A stretch of DNA of 64,000 bases from Capsicum annuum (GCF_002878395.1 NC_061121.1:44170023-44234022); one strand, 5' to 3'. Positions 35,205 through 46,436 are shown, counted from the first letter of the stretch. Made by a program: numbers and translations. The notes: generated by a model not told the origin, from the letters alone.

Positions 35205-36000
35205 TTCCACAAACCATCTACATCTGGCACATATAGTCTACCCTGATACGTAGAATTCCATCACCACCAATTTCAAAAGACATCACCTTTTGTTGACTCT
35301 CATCTTTCTTGATATGCATAGACATGGGATCTTCAACCTGCTTTTCCTTCACTTTAGCACAAAGGGAAGATTTTCTATCTCTTGAACAACTACTCCTCCA
35401 TCTCTTGAATCCAAAAGTCGCACTCTTAGATTTGCAATATGGTGAATATCCTTCACCATCTCCCTCTTCCCTTTCACAACATAAGAAATACTGCTCATAT
35501 ATAACCTGCTGAGGGCATCAGCTTCCACATTAGCCTTTCCCGGATGATATGGCAGGCTCATGTCATAATCCTTCTAAAGTTCCAACCAATGCCTCTGCCG
35601 AAGATTTAATTCTTTCTACGAGAAAACATACTGTAAACTCTTGTGGTCAATAAATATATCAACATGTACCCCATAAAGATAATGCTTCTAGATTTTAAGC
35701 GCAAACATCACAACCGCTAAATCCAAGTCATGGGTGGGGTAATTTTGCTCATGCACTTTCAACTGCCTAGATGCATAAGCCACCACTTTACCATGTTACA
35801 TAATTACACCCCCAAGTCCCACTCGAGATGCATTACAGTACACAACAAAACCCTCTGTACCTTTCGAAAGAGTCAAAATAGGAGAAGTTGTCAACTTGTG
35901 TTTCAATTTCTCAAAACTGTTCTCATAGGAGACAGACCACACAAACTTCACCTTTTTCTATGTCAACTTAGTAAATGGAGCAACTATGGAAGAAAAACTC
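35205..36000 (-). pseudogene. Gypsy-T RNase H
   Basis: RNase H homology is in broken frames: ASRVGLGGVIM wording near 35840, [18 protein letters not shown] near 35765-35715, and the open block 35561-35349 beginning SLPYHPGKANVEADALSRL (the HPGKANVVADALSR motif). The zinc-finger start of integrase follows. Confidence 0.8.
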
Positions 36001-36913
36001 TCTAAAAACCTTATTTATTACCCCGCCAAACCCAAGAAGCTCCGAATATCTATTAGTGTTATATGTCGGAGCCATTTTCTCACTGCCTTTACCATTTGGG
36101 GATCAACTTTAATCCCGTCACTTGACAAAATATGCCCCAAGAAGGTAATAACATTAAGCCAGAATTCACAGTTGGAAAATTTTGCATACAACCTTTGATC
36201 TTTGAGAGTCTAAAGAATGATTTGGAGGTGATTTCCATGGTCTTCCTCACTCTTAGAATAAATCAAAATATTATCAATTAAAACTATGTCAAACAGATCT
36301 AGAAACTGATGGAATACCCTATTAATTAGGTCCATGAGAGATACAGGGGCATTAGTCGTCCCAAAGGACATGACTAAGAATTCATAATGATCGTAGTGGG
36401 TTCGAAAAACTATTTTGGGAATATCTCACTCTCTAACCTTCAACTGATGGTATCCCGAATAAAGGTCTATATTTGAAAAACATTTTGCACACTGAAGTTG
36501 GTAAAAGGTATCATCAATTTTAGGCAGAGGATATTTAGTTAAATAGTTACCTTATTTAGCCGACAGCAATCTATGCACATACGTAGGGAACCATCTTTAT
36601 TTTGCATAAAGAGTACAGGTGCACCCTATGGAGAAATGCTAGGATGGATAAAACCTTTGTCTAAAAGGTCTGCTACCTATTGTTTCAACTCTTTCAGTTC
36701 TGCAAGAGCCATTCTATATGGCGGAATAGAAATAGGATGGGTGTCTGGCAATAAATCAACACCAAAATCTATCTCCCTATTAGGTGGTATTCCTGGGAGA
36801 TCATCAGGAAAGACTTTTGGAAATTCGTTTACCATAGTGATAGTGATAGACTGAAGAGAAGGACTTTTGGTATTTGAATCTTTAACACAAATAAGGTAAT
36901 GCAAACAACACAT
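36001..36913 (-). pseudogene. Gypsy-T reverse transcriptase with altered active site
   Basis: The N-terminal block 36913-36677 contains FPKVFPDDLPGIPPNREIDF and ISIPPYRMALAELKELK, standard for Gypsy RT. Further on, [11 protein letters not shown] and SFGTTNAP are recognisable (36480-36350). The active-site FxDD reads LIDNILIYS (codons around 36270-36278), so the second catalytic Asp is Asn. Stops are also present. Confidence 0.85.
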
Positions 36914-36958
36914 AAAAATGATTTTACGGGCTCTGAGGTAAGATATAAACTACTATAT

Positions 36959-37060
36959 AGGTGCTAAGGAATGCCCCTCCCATTCTATCGTCAGGTGCTA
37001 AGGAATGCCTCTCCCATTCTATCGTCAGGTGCTAAGGAATGCCCCTCCCATTCTATCGTC
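36959..37060. repeat. 34-bp tandem triplication
   Basis: Three copies of a 34-bp unit starting AGGTGCTAAGGAATGCC (36959-36992, 36993-37026, 37027-37060), with one substitution in the middle copy. It lies between the protease and RT of Gypsy-T and, not being a multiple of three, shifts the frame. Confidence 0.95.
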
Positions 37061-37275
37061 AGTTCATTCAGAATAGAAAAAGTAACCTTTTGAGTTCTCC
37101 AGTATAGCATGGCATAATCTGAATGGAGCCAGTCAATTCCTAAAATGGCATCAAAATCAACCATATCAAGCTTTATAAGATCTGTCACAGTATCCCGACT
37201 ATAAATAGACATAACAAAATTTTTATACACCCCAATTGTTTCTCTTCCATCACCCATCCCCCCAATTTCTATCAT
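36991..37275 (-). pseudogene. Gypsy-T protease region
   Basis: An open block of 94 codons resembling the end of the aspartic protease domain: VDFDAILGIDWLHSDYAMLYWR, where D-x-I-L-G-x-D-W-L is the family hallmark. The catalytic DTG segment expected upstream was not found intact. Confidence 0.75.
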
Positions 37276-37299
37276 GGGGCTGACTATGGTTCTGATCTG

Positions 37300-38176
37300 C
37301 TCGCCTAGCCCTCTTGGCCTGCCTATCCTTTTCCCTTGCCTTAAACACCTTCTGATCCTATACCTATTTCATATGAACTGACAGTCTAGATAAGACCATG
37401 TCCCTATTTATCATTTCCCCTTACATTTAAGCACTAAGTCACCTGAAAGGCCGAAAGCAAATTTTCTCATATAGTCTTTCATATTACCAGCCAACTCTAG
37501 AGCATAGTGGACTAGTTAATTGACCCTCAGCGTATACTCCTTGACACTCATTTTTCCCTACTTGAGGTTCATGAACTCTTTAGCTTTTGCCTCCCTCAGC
37601 TCCTAAGGAAAGAATTGATCTAGGAAGGCTTCCATAAACTCGCCCTATACTGTGGGCTCAACACTCTCACCCTTTGAATCTCCCCACTCGCTATACCACT
37701 GATTTCCAACTTCTTTAAGTTGATAAGCTACTAATTCCACCCCTTCCACCTCGTCTATATGCACACCCGTAAAATCTTCTCCATCTTCTCTACAAACTCC
37801 TATGGATCCTACTTACCTTGGTGCCAGTAAACTTGGGTAGGTTCATTATCATAAACTGACCCACCCATGTAGCCTCAGATATAATGAATATTTACCAAAC
37901 ATCCTCCAACCATTGAGTCTGTGTGGCCACCAATTGCGTAAGCATATGTATTGGCTACTTGAATTTTGCATTAGATACTTCTCTCTCATGAGGTTGGGTA
38001 TGGTTACTCCCTGACCAGGGAGCTCTAGGTGCCTTGGGTGGGTTGTTCTGAGTAGGTGGGACTCCCAGAGTAATAACAACTTTTGGAGTCTAAGCTCTGT
38101 TGCATGTCCTCATCCCATGAGTGAGACGGACCTTATCAGTCTAGGCATTCTGATCGTTAGAGCAACGTGGAGGCAT
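37300..38176 (-). pseudogene. Gypsy-T gag, stop-ridden
   Basis: The start is taken at ATG 38176 (MPPRCSNDQNA then a stop), the family's MPPR opening. Further conserved pieces are PKFTGTK (about 37835), ELVAYQLKEVGNQWYSEW (about 37740-37690), KMSVKEY (about 37550) and YALELAGNMKDYMRKFAFGL (about 37505-37445). At least six TAG/TGA codons replace Trp or Gln codons, consistent with C-to-T decay at methylated sites. Confidence 0.75.
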
Positions 38177-38385
38177 GGTTGTTTTTTGGAAATGCAAGAG
38201 ATCATTGATTAGAGAACAGATTAGACTCCAAATTACAAACTAAATCACAAAGAAGGGAAACATTCCTAAACTCCTAGTAGCCTCCTACTTATATATGTGG
38301 TGTGCTACACACCCATAAACAAGACTCTACCCAATAAAATTTGGCAGACATCCTCGGACCATGAACTGTTCTCTAATACCAAGTT

Positions 38386-40397
38386 TGGCATTATCCAAAC
38401 TGAGGCCTTAGTCATGACGAATATCTCGAACCATGGAGGCTCGGGAACCCTTCTCCATAAGGTAATCATGCATAATGTCCATATGATAAATGAAGATGCA
38501 GAAATATATTTTAATACAAAATCATGGTCACTCTAAAATCAATTAAATAGGAAAAGTAAAACCCAACAACAACTAGACAATATCTGAATCAGTCTGCGAA
38601 ATCTATAATACATTATAAAATGACAACTTTCTGAAAACTAGGACAAGGCCCCCAGTAGACCCTGATCTAAACGACTAACAAATGTCTGAAAAAGTCAGGC
38701 CTTCCGGAGAAAAGAAGGCTCACCAACCACACACAACTAATAGATAATGCTACTGCTTAACAGGACCCCTCGACTAAGCCTCAGACCCTGAGAAGGTAGG
38801 AGGTCAATAAAATTGTAATGGTACGTAGAGTAATCCCAAAAACAAAATATAATTTTTAAATAACATAGGTGAGAGCTACTATAAAACATTTTAATGCAAA
38901 ATAGTTTGAAAACACATGGGCATAGCATGATGATTTTTCAACAACAATGCAACACTACTGAGCGAGGTGATACACCCTACAATGTCATATTTTCACCAAC
39001 TGCCAAATCTCAGTTGCCGCCAAGATTAAAATATTATTGAGGAGAGGATACACAAGATCACACAACAGGGTGCCATAACCCCAATCAAGTCAATATGTCG
39101 TGGTTTGGATCAAGATCACATAGTAGGGCTCCTAACTATTTGTCCCAAATTGGGATGACATAATACTAGGTACACATGATCACATAGTAGGGTACCAAGT
39201 TCCCGTGTTGGCAAATCATGGTTTCCAGCAAAGAGTCATTTGACTCATGCTTTCTTCGGGTAACCACCTATATCACATCCATTTAAGATTTAGGCTTGAT
39301 TTAAGACAAAATATGCATCATACTTACAACATTCCTCTCTTCTTTTTTGTTAGAGGCAATTCCTCTGTGGGGTATCTTGATACCCTGACTTGCAAGTCAT
39401 CAAAACACGACAATTCTCAAAAACTCCATAATGCAAATCACAATATGAACAAACATAATACCTCCACACATTAAACACAAGCATAAATATTTTCCACATG
39501 TAACAATCAAGAAACTTCATCATTTATAAAGTAGTACAGTAGTGGTTATGAAACTTATGTTGTCAGTAGCTTGACACAAGTATCATGTGGGGTATAGATA
39601 CATCATCATGGGGTAAGTTTAAGAAGTCACATTTCATCTTCATCACACTCATTAAAATTCAAATCACATGTCTACAAATTCCACAATTAAGATATGTAAA
39701 AAAAAACAACCCCATGATCTTTCAATAATCCTTTCAAAATCATAAACCAAAACATGTTGTTGATATCAAAACGAAACCCTACTTATAAATAACACACACT
39801 TGTACAAATATTAAAGGTCTTGTTTAAATTCTTATTAAATTAATGCCCATGAGATTTAGGAAAACCCCATGTACCTTATGTTGATTAAGAGGAAGTGCGG
39901 ATTTCGTATTTCATCTTAGTTCTTCGAAACAATTGACTTGCAAGGATGAGTTGTTGATCTTGAAAGAAAAGGCTAGGGTTTTCAATTTGATGTTGAGGGT
40001 GTTCATTTTTTTTTATGAAAACCTACCTAAAGTGCTGATATGGTGTTTTAAATTTTGTGTTTGGGGCGTATTATAATAAGGGAAAATGACCCAATTGCCC
40101 TTAAAAACACAAAGTTTAAAAGCTGAAATAACTGGGCATCAATGCGATACTCAACGCATCGCACTTCTACCGCATCAAGCCTCAGTACTTTTCCTTCAAG
40201 GGATTGACCAACGCGATGGGTGATGCGGCACACCAAGTTCGTATTGGTCCACTATTTTGGAAAACTAAATAAAATCTTCAAGGATTTGGAGCTAAAATGG
40301 CTAAGTCCCTCTTTACACTTAGAGTATTTTCAAGTTGCTAGTGTCTCACACATGCCATTAGGTGACATCTAGTCGAACAAAACTATGGGGTGTTAAA
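38386..40397 (-). repeat. Gypsy-T 5' LTR
   Basis: 2012 bp, collinear with 31690-33815 except for one deletion of about 110 bp. The minus-strand start is TTTAACACCCC (expected TGTAACACCCC) at 40397. The end is GGATAATGCCA beside the primer site. Confidence 0.85.
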
Positions 40398-40404
40398 AAA
40401 GATA

Positions 40405-41025
40405 CTACCTCCAATTCAATATGACCCCAGCTATAGATCTTAACACTTCTATACCCAAGAAATATTTGAGCGCTCCTGAATCTTTGAGATTAAACTGCTG
40501 ATGCAAGGTTTCTTTTGCTTCATTTATCATAATAATGTTGTCACCAGTAATGAGAAGACCATCCATATATACTAAGATTACAGCCAAAACTTCTTCCTTC
40601 TTTAATGTAAACAAAGAATAGTCATATGTACTCTAGGTGAATCCTGCATGAAGCAAGGCTGCAGTGAGCTTGATGTTCCATTGTCTTGAAACCTGCTTAA
40701 TCAATCTGCAAACATTGTTTTCTCTTCATGCTTTAAAGCCTTCGGGCATTTTCATATAAACTTCATTATCTAGATCACCTTGAATAAAGGCATTGAAGAC
40801 ATTCATCTGGTACATACACCACTTCTTGGAGATTGCCAATGCAATGACACACCTGATAATAACCATCCTAGACATAGGAGAAAAAGTATCATGATAGTCC
40901 ATCCCTTTGTGTTGGTTGTATCCCTTGGCTACTAATCTTGCTTTGAATCTCTTTACTTTTCTATTATCTTTATATTTAACTTTATTAACCCATTTTAATC
41001 CTATTATGTTTTTATCTTGAGACAT
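40405..41025 (-). pseudogene. Copia-B reverse transcriptase, first part
   Basis: 41025-40726 carries IIGLKWVNKVKYKDN, RFKARLVAKGYNQ, DYHDTFSP and YMKMPEGF. After a stop, 40614-40405 carries the active-site region, which reads VYMDGLLITGDN. The YxDD motif is thus YMDG, with the second catalytic Asp replaced by Gly. The segment ends at the chromovirus border and continues at 31689. Confidence 0.88.
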
Positions 41026-41033
41026 ATCAGCAG

Positions 41034-42468
41034 CTACCTCCCTGGTGTTATTATCTGCATGTAATTTGATCTATAATTACATAGCTTCAATCCACCTTGA
41101 TCCTTGATAACCTGACTATAAGTTGGGGGTTCAACTAGTGATGTCATATTGGAGTCAAAAATCTGGTAACCTACAGTAGTATTAGCATAAGTTAGATAAC
41201 TAGTTAAGGGGTATCTGGTCCCTTTGTTTCTTCCTAGTGAAGTATAATCCATCAACCAAGCACGATGTTTAGTTATCCTAGATGATCTTCTTGTAACATC
41301 AGTTATAGGTGACAATGATGTTGATGTACGTACATCTGGTGAACTAGAAGGTACATCAATTAATGTATTTGATGGAATATGTATCTAATGTAAATTCTCT
41401 GCTGATGACTCAGAAACCTCAGGAACGTGAATCTGAGATTCTGATATCTCAGGGAAAGCTGTATAAAGATAACTAGTTCCATGATTTACTATACTTGCAT
41501 CAATCTTAATTAAATATTTAGATGATTCTGAAGTTGTTGCTTCTACAAAGGGGAAGTCATTCTCTTAGAACACAATATCTCTAGTAACAAACAACTTTTT
41601 AGTGACCAAATCCATCAGTAAATAACCCTTTTGAGTAGCAGAATACCCCGTCAATACTCTAGACTTTTCTCTTTTTAAAAACTTGTTAGTTTTTGGTACT
41701 ATTGAAGCATAACATTTGCAACCAATAATTCTCAAATATATAAAGGTACTTCCAATGGATGAAGTTGGTAGTCTGTTAATAATTTAAATTGCATCTTTAA
41801 CAATTAGACCCCAGAATTCAATGGGTATTTGAGCTTGAAATCTAATAGCTCTAACAACATTCAACATCTATATTTTTTTTCTTTTAAATACACCATTCCG
41901 TTGTGGTGTATAGTGACAACTACTTTGATGTAATATGCCCAAAGAATGAAATAATTCTCTGCACTTAGAGTTGAGGAATTTTGTCCCATTATCAGATCTA
42001 ATAACCTTTATCTTAGCATCAAACTAATTATGAATCATACTAAAAAAATTCTTAATAGATACAACACATTAAAATTTTAGTTTTAACAAATAAAGCCAAG
42101 TATACCTATTGTAATCATCCACAACAGTTAAGAAATAATACTTTTTATCAGAAGTTATTGTTTTATAATGGCCCTAAAGATCCATATGCACATCATCAAA
42201 ACATCTTCCAGCTCTAGAACAACTTGTAAGACATATCAGTCTAGTTTGTTTAGCTAATGCACAAACATGTCACTTATTTAAATACTCTGTCTTTTATGTG
42301 TCTCAATAAGTTTAGTGATTTCAGAGCTTGATTAGAAGGATTCCCAATCCTTCTTTGCCATAGATTGCAATCTTGTATACTCAATTTTGTAAGCATCTTT
42401 TGACCATCTCTGTGCATCTCGTCTACTCTACAGACATTCTGAGGATATATAGACCTCCTTTTTCCTTA
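41034..42468 (-). pseudogene. Copia-B integrase and linker
   Basis: The linker 41315-41034 contains TRRSSRITKHRAWLMDY and TSLVEPPTYSQVIKDQG. Upstream, integrase homology is in broken frames: C-terminal YSATQKGYLLMD and RVLTGYS wording near 41610-41650, CHYTPQRNGV near 41900-41935 and the core near 42000-42270. Stops are frequent. Confidence 0.75.
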
Positions 42469-43436
42469 CTAATCCCCTTCACTTCCCACGATGAAGGTCC
42501 AGAATATATAAAAATCCAGATAGAATAACATAAAAGATGAGAATTGTTTGGTTGTTTTGGATAATGACAACAAGTTTAGCTTAAAGTTAGGCACAAATAA
42601 TACATCCCCCAAAACTTCACTTTTTATGACTTGTGCCTCTCCAATATGTGTAATGTTTGCCTTAGAACTAGTAAGAAGATTCACTTTATACTGATTAGTG
42701 GTATCTATCTTATGAGATTGAGAAAAAACATCTTTGTGCACTGCAACATGATGTGTGGCACCTGAATCTTTTATCTAGTCATATGAAATAACATGAGATT
42801 ACAAGCAAGTAGATATACCTGACATTTAACATGTTTGAAATTTTGCTTATCTTTGTCCAATAGGGCCATAATCTGTTTATACTCTTCATTTGAGAAGATT
42901 TGCCTCTTGGCCAAAGCAACACTATTGATGTCTTTGTTTCCTTGACTGCTAGATGGAGTTAACTGTCCTACATCATCAGTTGACTGATGTCCAGTGAAAT
43001 TATGGGTAGAGAACTGATTATTAGCTTGACCTGTAAACTGATATCCATGACCTCCATATCCACCAGACCTTCCATAAGCATGATTGTTTTTTCCTCCATA
43101 TCCTTGTGAATTACTATTGTAACCTCCCTTTCTTTTTCTACTTTGAATCATTAGGATAGCCTATTAATTTGTAGCAAGATTCTTTAGCATGCCCAATGAA
43201 GTTCCAAAAGTCACATTTCTTCCCTTTGTGATTTTGTAATCCATAACTGCTTTCTGATCTTCTACTTACATGCATTGTAAATGGATTTATCTTTTCATTT
43301 GTGGTAGTTGCACATACAAAATACTGAATTTCATCTTCTATGATCATAGCATAAGCCTGATTAACTATAGGTGTAATTCCCTTCAACAAAATTTATCTTC
43401 TAGCCTGATCATAGGAATCATTCAAGCCTCCTAAAA
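42469..43436 (-). pseudogene. Copia-B gag C-terminus, zinc knuckle and protease/pre-integrase
   Basis: 43389-43138: LLKGITPIVNQAYAMIIEDE and a knuckle CDFWNFIGHAKESCYKLIGYP, in which the second Cys of CX2CX4HX4C is Trp. 43151-42771: a Gly/Asn/Tyr-rich linker. The protease DSG segment is destroyed (a stop near 42774 falls at KDSGATHH). 42741-42469: pre-integrase with GDVLFVPNFKLNLLSLSK. The TRIM composite splits gag immediately upstream (43442). Confidence 0.8.
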
Positions 43437-43441
43437 ATTGT

Positions 43442-44591
43442 TGTTCAAATTTGTCTTGAACCGAGGAGGAGGATTGCCCAAGCCTTATAAGGAGACCAAG
43501 GACCCTTTCCTCTTCCGATGTGGGATACTTAATACTCCCCCGCACGCCCAGGCTAACTGTAGCGTGGACAACACACAGGCTAATTAGAGCGTGGAAAATA
43601 TATATGGGGGCCCATCATCGGTGAACAAATATTTGGAATGGGCCTAGCTCCTATACTATGTTAAAATTGGTCCTGGACATAACTCATACCCCAAAAGCTA
43701 GCTCATGAGGAGGAGAGTTGCCCAAGCCTTGTAAGAAGACCAAGTACCCTTTTCTCTTCCAATGTAGAATACTTAACACTTCCCCGCACGCCCAGGATAA
43801 CTGTAGCGTGGAAAACATGCTTAGGCTAACTGGAGCGTGGACAATATTTATAGGGGCCCACTATCGGTGAACAAATATTTGGAATGGGCCTGACTCTGAT
43901 ACTATGTTAAAATTGGTCATGGTCCTAACTCACACCCCAAAAGCTAGCTCATGAGGAAGAGGATTACCCAAGCCTTAGAAAGGGACTACCGACATCTGAA
44001 TAGGAAAGGGTCCTTGGTCTCCTTATGAGTATTGGGCAATCTTCCTCCCCATGAGCTAGATTTTGGGGTGTGAGTTAGGTCCAAGACCAATTTTAACATT
44101 GTATTAGAGATAGGCCCATTCCAAATATTTTTGTTCACTGATGGTGGGCCCCCATATATATTGTCGACACTCAAGTTAGCCTGTGTGTGTTGTCCACGCT
44201 ACAGTTAGCCTGGGCATGCGGGGGAGTGTTAAGTATCCCATATCGGAAGAGGAAAGTGTCCTTGGTCTCCTTATAAGTCTTGGGCAATCCTCCTCCTCAT
44301 GAGCTAGCTTTTGGGGTGTGAGTTATGTTCAAGACCAATTTTAACATGGTATTATAGTCAGGCCCATTCCAAATATTTGTTCACCGATGGTGGGCACCCA
44401 CATATATTGTCCACACTCCAGTTAGACTGTACTTATTGTTCACGCTTCAGTTAGCCTAGGCATGCTTGGGAGTGTTAGGTATCCCACATCGGAAGAGGAA
44501 AGGTCCTTGGTCTCCTTATAAGGCTTCGGAAATCCTCTTCCTCATGAGCTAGCTTTTGGGGTGTGAGTTAGGTCTAGGATCAATTTTAATT
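43442..44591. mobile_element. TRIM-1: head-to-head inverted composite of a short LTR (TRIM) element
   Basis: The whole 1150-bp block is flanked by the target duplication ATTGT (43437-43441, 44592-44596) inside Copia-B gag. The left arm is minus-oriented, with LTR copies 43442-43534, 43659-43778 and 43905 to about 43985. The right arm is plus-oriented, with LTR copies about 44000-44098, 44227-44346 and 44473-44591. LTRs are about 120 bp (TGTTAAGTATCCCACATCGG ... CAATTTTAACA). Internals of about 125 bp start with a TGGTATTAGAG-like primer site and end GCGGGGGAG. No protein is encoded. The arms form an imperfect inverted repeat of about 0.55 kb each. Both outer termini are U5 ends. Confidence 0.88.
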
Positions 44592-44596
44592 ATTGT

Positions 44597-45123
44597 ATTA
44601 GTCTCAATTCAGACAGGTGATCAGCATAGATTTTGGACCTTGGACAAGCACATGATGGTGCAGGAACTACTGCATCATATTCACTCCATAAGCTCTTCAA
44701 TTTTGTGAAAAAAGTTTCTACCAAATTAGCTCCCTGGGATAGTGAGTTAATTTTCCTATGTAACTGATAAATCCTAATGCGATTTACCTTAGAAAACATC
44801 TCTTTCAGATCTTCCCAAACTTCAAATGAACTTGTGGCATATGCAATACCATTTAACAATTCTGCACTAACAGAGCTCATTAACCATGACAACGCTGTTG
44901 CATTGTATGTTTCCCATTACCCATGCAATTCTTCTCTGTATACATTTCTATTACAATCATCTATCACAAAACTGTATTTCTTATTCCCCATTAATGCAAT
45001 GCTCATTGATCGGATCTATACTCCATAATTCTCTAATCCAACAAGCTTTATTGGAATCAAAGTAGCTCTAGAATCTGATGTTCCTATTAACAAAAGATCA
45101 CTTTGAACAATTTTGGGCGCCAT
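44597..45123 (-). pseudogene. Copia-B gag N-terminal domain
   Basis: The start is ATG at 45123 (MAPKIVQSDLLLIGTSDSR), with the family wording GLENYGV followed by a stop where Copia-C reads W. An open block 44892-44597 has SWLMSSVSAELLNGIAYA, IYQLHRKINSLSQG and FFTKLKSLWSEYDAV. It stops at the TRIM-1 insertion and resumes at 43436 (FLGGLNDSYDQAR). It is closely related to Copia-C gag. Confidence 0.85.
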
Positions 45124-45345
45124 TTTCGACCTTTAAAAAACTGCTGATGTAGAGATCAAATTCCACTAGAATCCAAATTGAATTTTCCAATGATAATGCT
45201 CACCAGATTGCTGGAAACAACTAAAAACAGAGATCAGGACTTTCTCTGCAACTACTTGAAATTCTGCTAGTAACAGAGATTGGGAAACTCTCCACAATAG
45301 AGATCTAAACTTTATCAATGTCTCTTCTAAGCCTCTGTGATCGAT

Positions 45346-45358
45346 AGCTTTGATACCA
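45346..45358 (-). promoter_or_regulatory. Copia-B primer-binding site
   Basis: The minus strand reads TGGTATCAAAGCT directly after the 5' LTR end, initiator-Met tRNA type. Confidence 0.85.
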
Positions 45359-45659
45359 TGTTAAAATCATCTGAGTCGATTCGATAGGGACAAAACCTGA
45401 CTACACTAAAGAGGAAGAAGAACTGTGTTTTGGTTATTCTGTTGAAAGAGAAGAAGTTAGCTTCATTCATAAGCTGAAAAGATTACATAATGTGAATACC
45501 ATGATTGGTATTTATAGAATGACATGAGTACTGCTCCTAACAACTTGCATAACTACTCAACTAACTAATTGCCTAGAGTAGCTAAAGCAATAGAGCAATA
45601 AAATTGTCAAAATTGTTTTACTGCATGAGAAAACTAATGCTACAATATACATTTCAACA
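45359..45659 (-). repeat. Copia-B 5' LTR
   Basis: 301 bp. On the minus strand it starts TGTTGAAATG and ends GATTTTAACA. The right flank is GAAGC, matching the left flank of the 3' LTR. Confidence 0.88.
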
Positions 45660-45664
45660 GAAGC

Positions 45665-45989
45665 TTCCTTTCAATCTAGATTGACCAAACATAAAATTTA
45701 ATTGCTAAAAATATGAAAGAGGATTACTTTATGATCTCACTTAATTTAAACTCTTTACAGTTAATTCTCATGTCATTTAGACTTGCGTTGGTGTGATTCA
45801 TATGTCTTTAAATTTTGATGGACGAAGTTGTTTTCTTCAAATAATATAATAGTGTTACTCCAAGAGGAGAATATTAATTTAAAGACAAAGCTCTATTCCA
45901 ATCTGTAATAATACAAGCTATCAGTTGCCTATTTTTCGCTTGTTATACAATCTGTTTCAAGCTAACATTTATAAACATGATTTCATGAC
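45665..45989. other. Native sequence downstream of SAUR-b
   Basis: AT-rich 3' flank of the minus-strand SAUR-b gene, starting right after the Copia-B target duplication. No other gene is seen. Confidence 0.5.
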
Positions 45990-46436
45990 TCAATAAACAA
46001 GAATCTGTTGATTTCCAGTTTCTTGGTGGCAAGAAGAAGTTGGGAAGCAACATGAAGGTATTGTGAGGAGCAATGCATTGTGAAGAATTACTTCAGCTAC
46101 ACCTTTCTTGATTACTAAAATGGTGTAGTCCATGATGGTTGAATCACAGGTTAATGTAATAGGGTAACCACTTGGTAGTCCAAACTCTTCTTCGGACTCG
46201 CTTAAAAGTTGCCTAACGACCTCATTTTCAAGGTAAGTCAAGGGAAATGCATAGCGCCTTTGATCAATTGTATAGACTACAAAATGGCCTTTTTCAACTA
46301 TAGAGGATGAGGATAAACTACAACTATCTGTATAACTTTCATTTCCTGGAAGAGAAACTCTCTTCCTCAGCTTGGCTGCAAATTTCTGCCATTTCCTGGT
46401 CAGCTTGATGAGTTTCTTATTGCTGAGAATCGCCAT
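45990..46436 (-). CDS. SAUR-b: intact SAUR-family auxin-responsive protein
   Basis: A complete intronless frame of 148 residues, the usual SAUR size. I chose the Met at 46436 (MAILSNKKLIKLTRKWQKF) because that is the conserved start of the SAUR68-like subgroup; the Met at 46487 adds 17 non-conserved residues. The N-terminus is basic and amphipathic (about 6-30), then a Ser-rich linker. The SAUR domain at about 47-110 contains VEKGHFVVYTIDQRRYAFPLTYL and SESEEEFGLPSG. The C-terminal tail is Cys/Ser-rich (IPSCCFPTSSCHQ). It probably acts at the membrane in auxin-driven growth via PP2C-D inhibition, as known for the family. It is divergent to SAUR-c. It is the only clearly intact host gene in the window. 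Confidence 0.92.
   Translation of the reverse strand: MAILSNKKLIKLTRKWQKFAAKLRKRVSLPGNESYTDSCSLSSSSIVEKGHFVVYTIDQRRYAFPLTYLENEVVRQLLSESEEEFGLPSGYPITLTCDSTIMDYTILVIKKGVAEVILHNALLLTIPSCCFPTSSCHQETGNQQILVY

Larger units (their letters stand above)
31690..40397 (-). mobile_element. Gypsy-T: Tekay/Del-like chromovirus nested in Copia-B
   Basis: A full-length minus-strand element of 8.7 kb with LTRs 38386-40397 (5') and 31690-33815 (3'), primer site TGGTATTAGAG (38381-38371) and polypurine tract CCTAAGGGGGGATAA (33830-33816). Gene order is gag, protease, RT, RNase H, integrase, chromodomain. A chromodomain after the integrase plus LTRs of about 2 kb are typical of the Tekay (Del) clade. It splits the Copia-B RT gene. 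The presumed 5-bp target duplication is decayed (AAAAT left, AAAGA right). All coding parts contain stops. Confidence 0.9.
30639..45659 (-). mobile_element. Copia-B: full-length Copia element, inflated by two nested insertions
   Basis: LTRs at 45359-45659 (5') and 30639-30863 (3') are flanked by the perfect target duplication GAAGC (30634-30638, 45660-45664). The primer site TGGTATCAAAGCT lies on the minus strand at 45358-45346. The polypurine tract CTTGAGGGGGGA abuts the 3' LTR. Removing the chromovirus (31690-40397) and the TRIM composite (43442-44591 plus one 5-bp duplication) leaves about 5.16 kb, the normal size for an autonomous Copia. The order gag, protease, integrase, RT, RNase H is complete but interrupted by stops. 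Confidence 0.93.

Noticed and set aside
43442..44591. CRISPR-like or satellite array
   Set aside because: Regularly spaced repeats are explained by TRIM LTRs with primer sites, purine tracts and a 5-bp target duplication.
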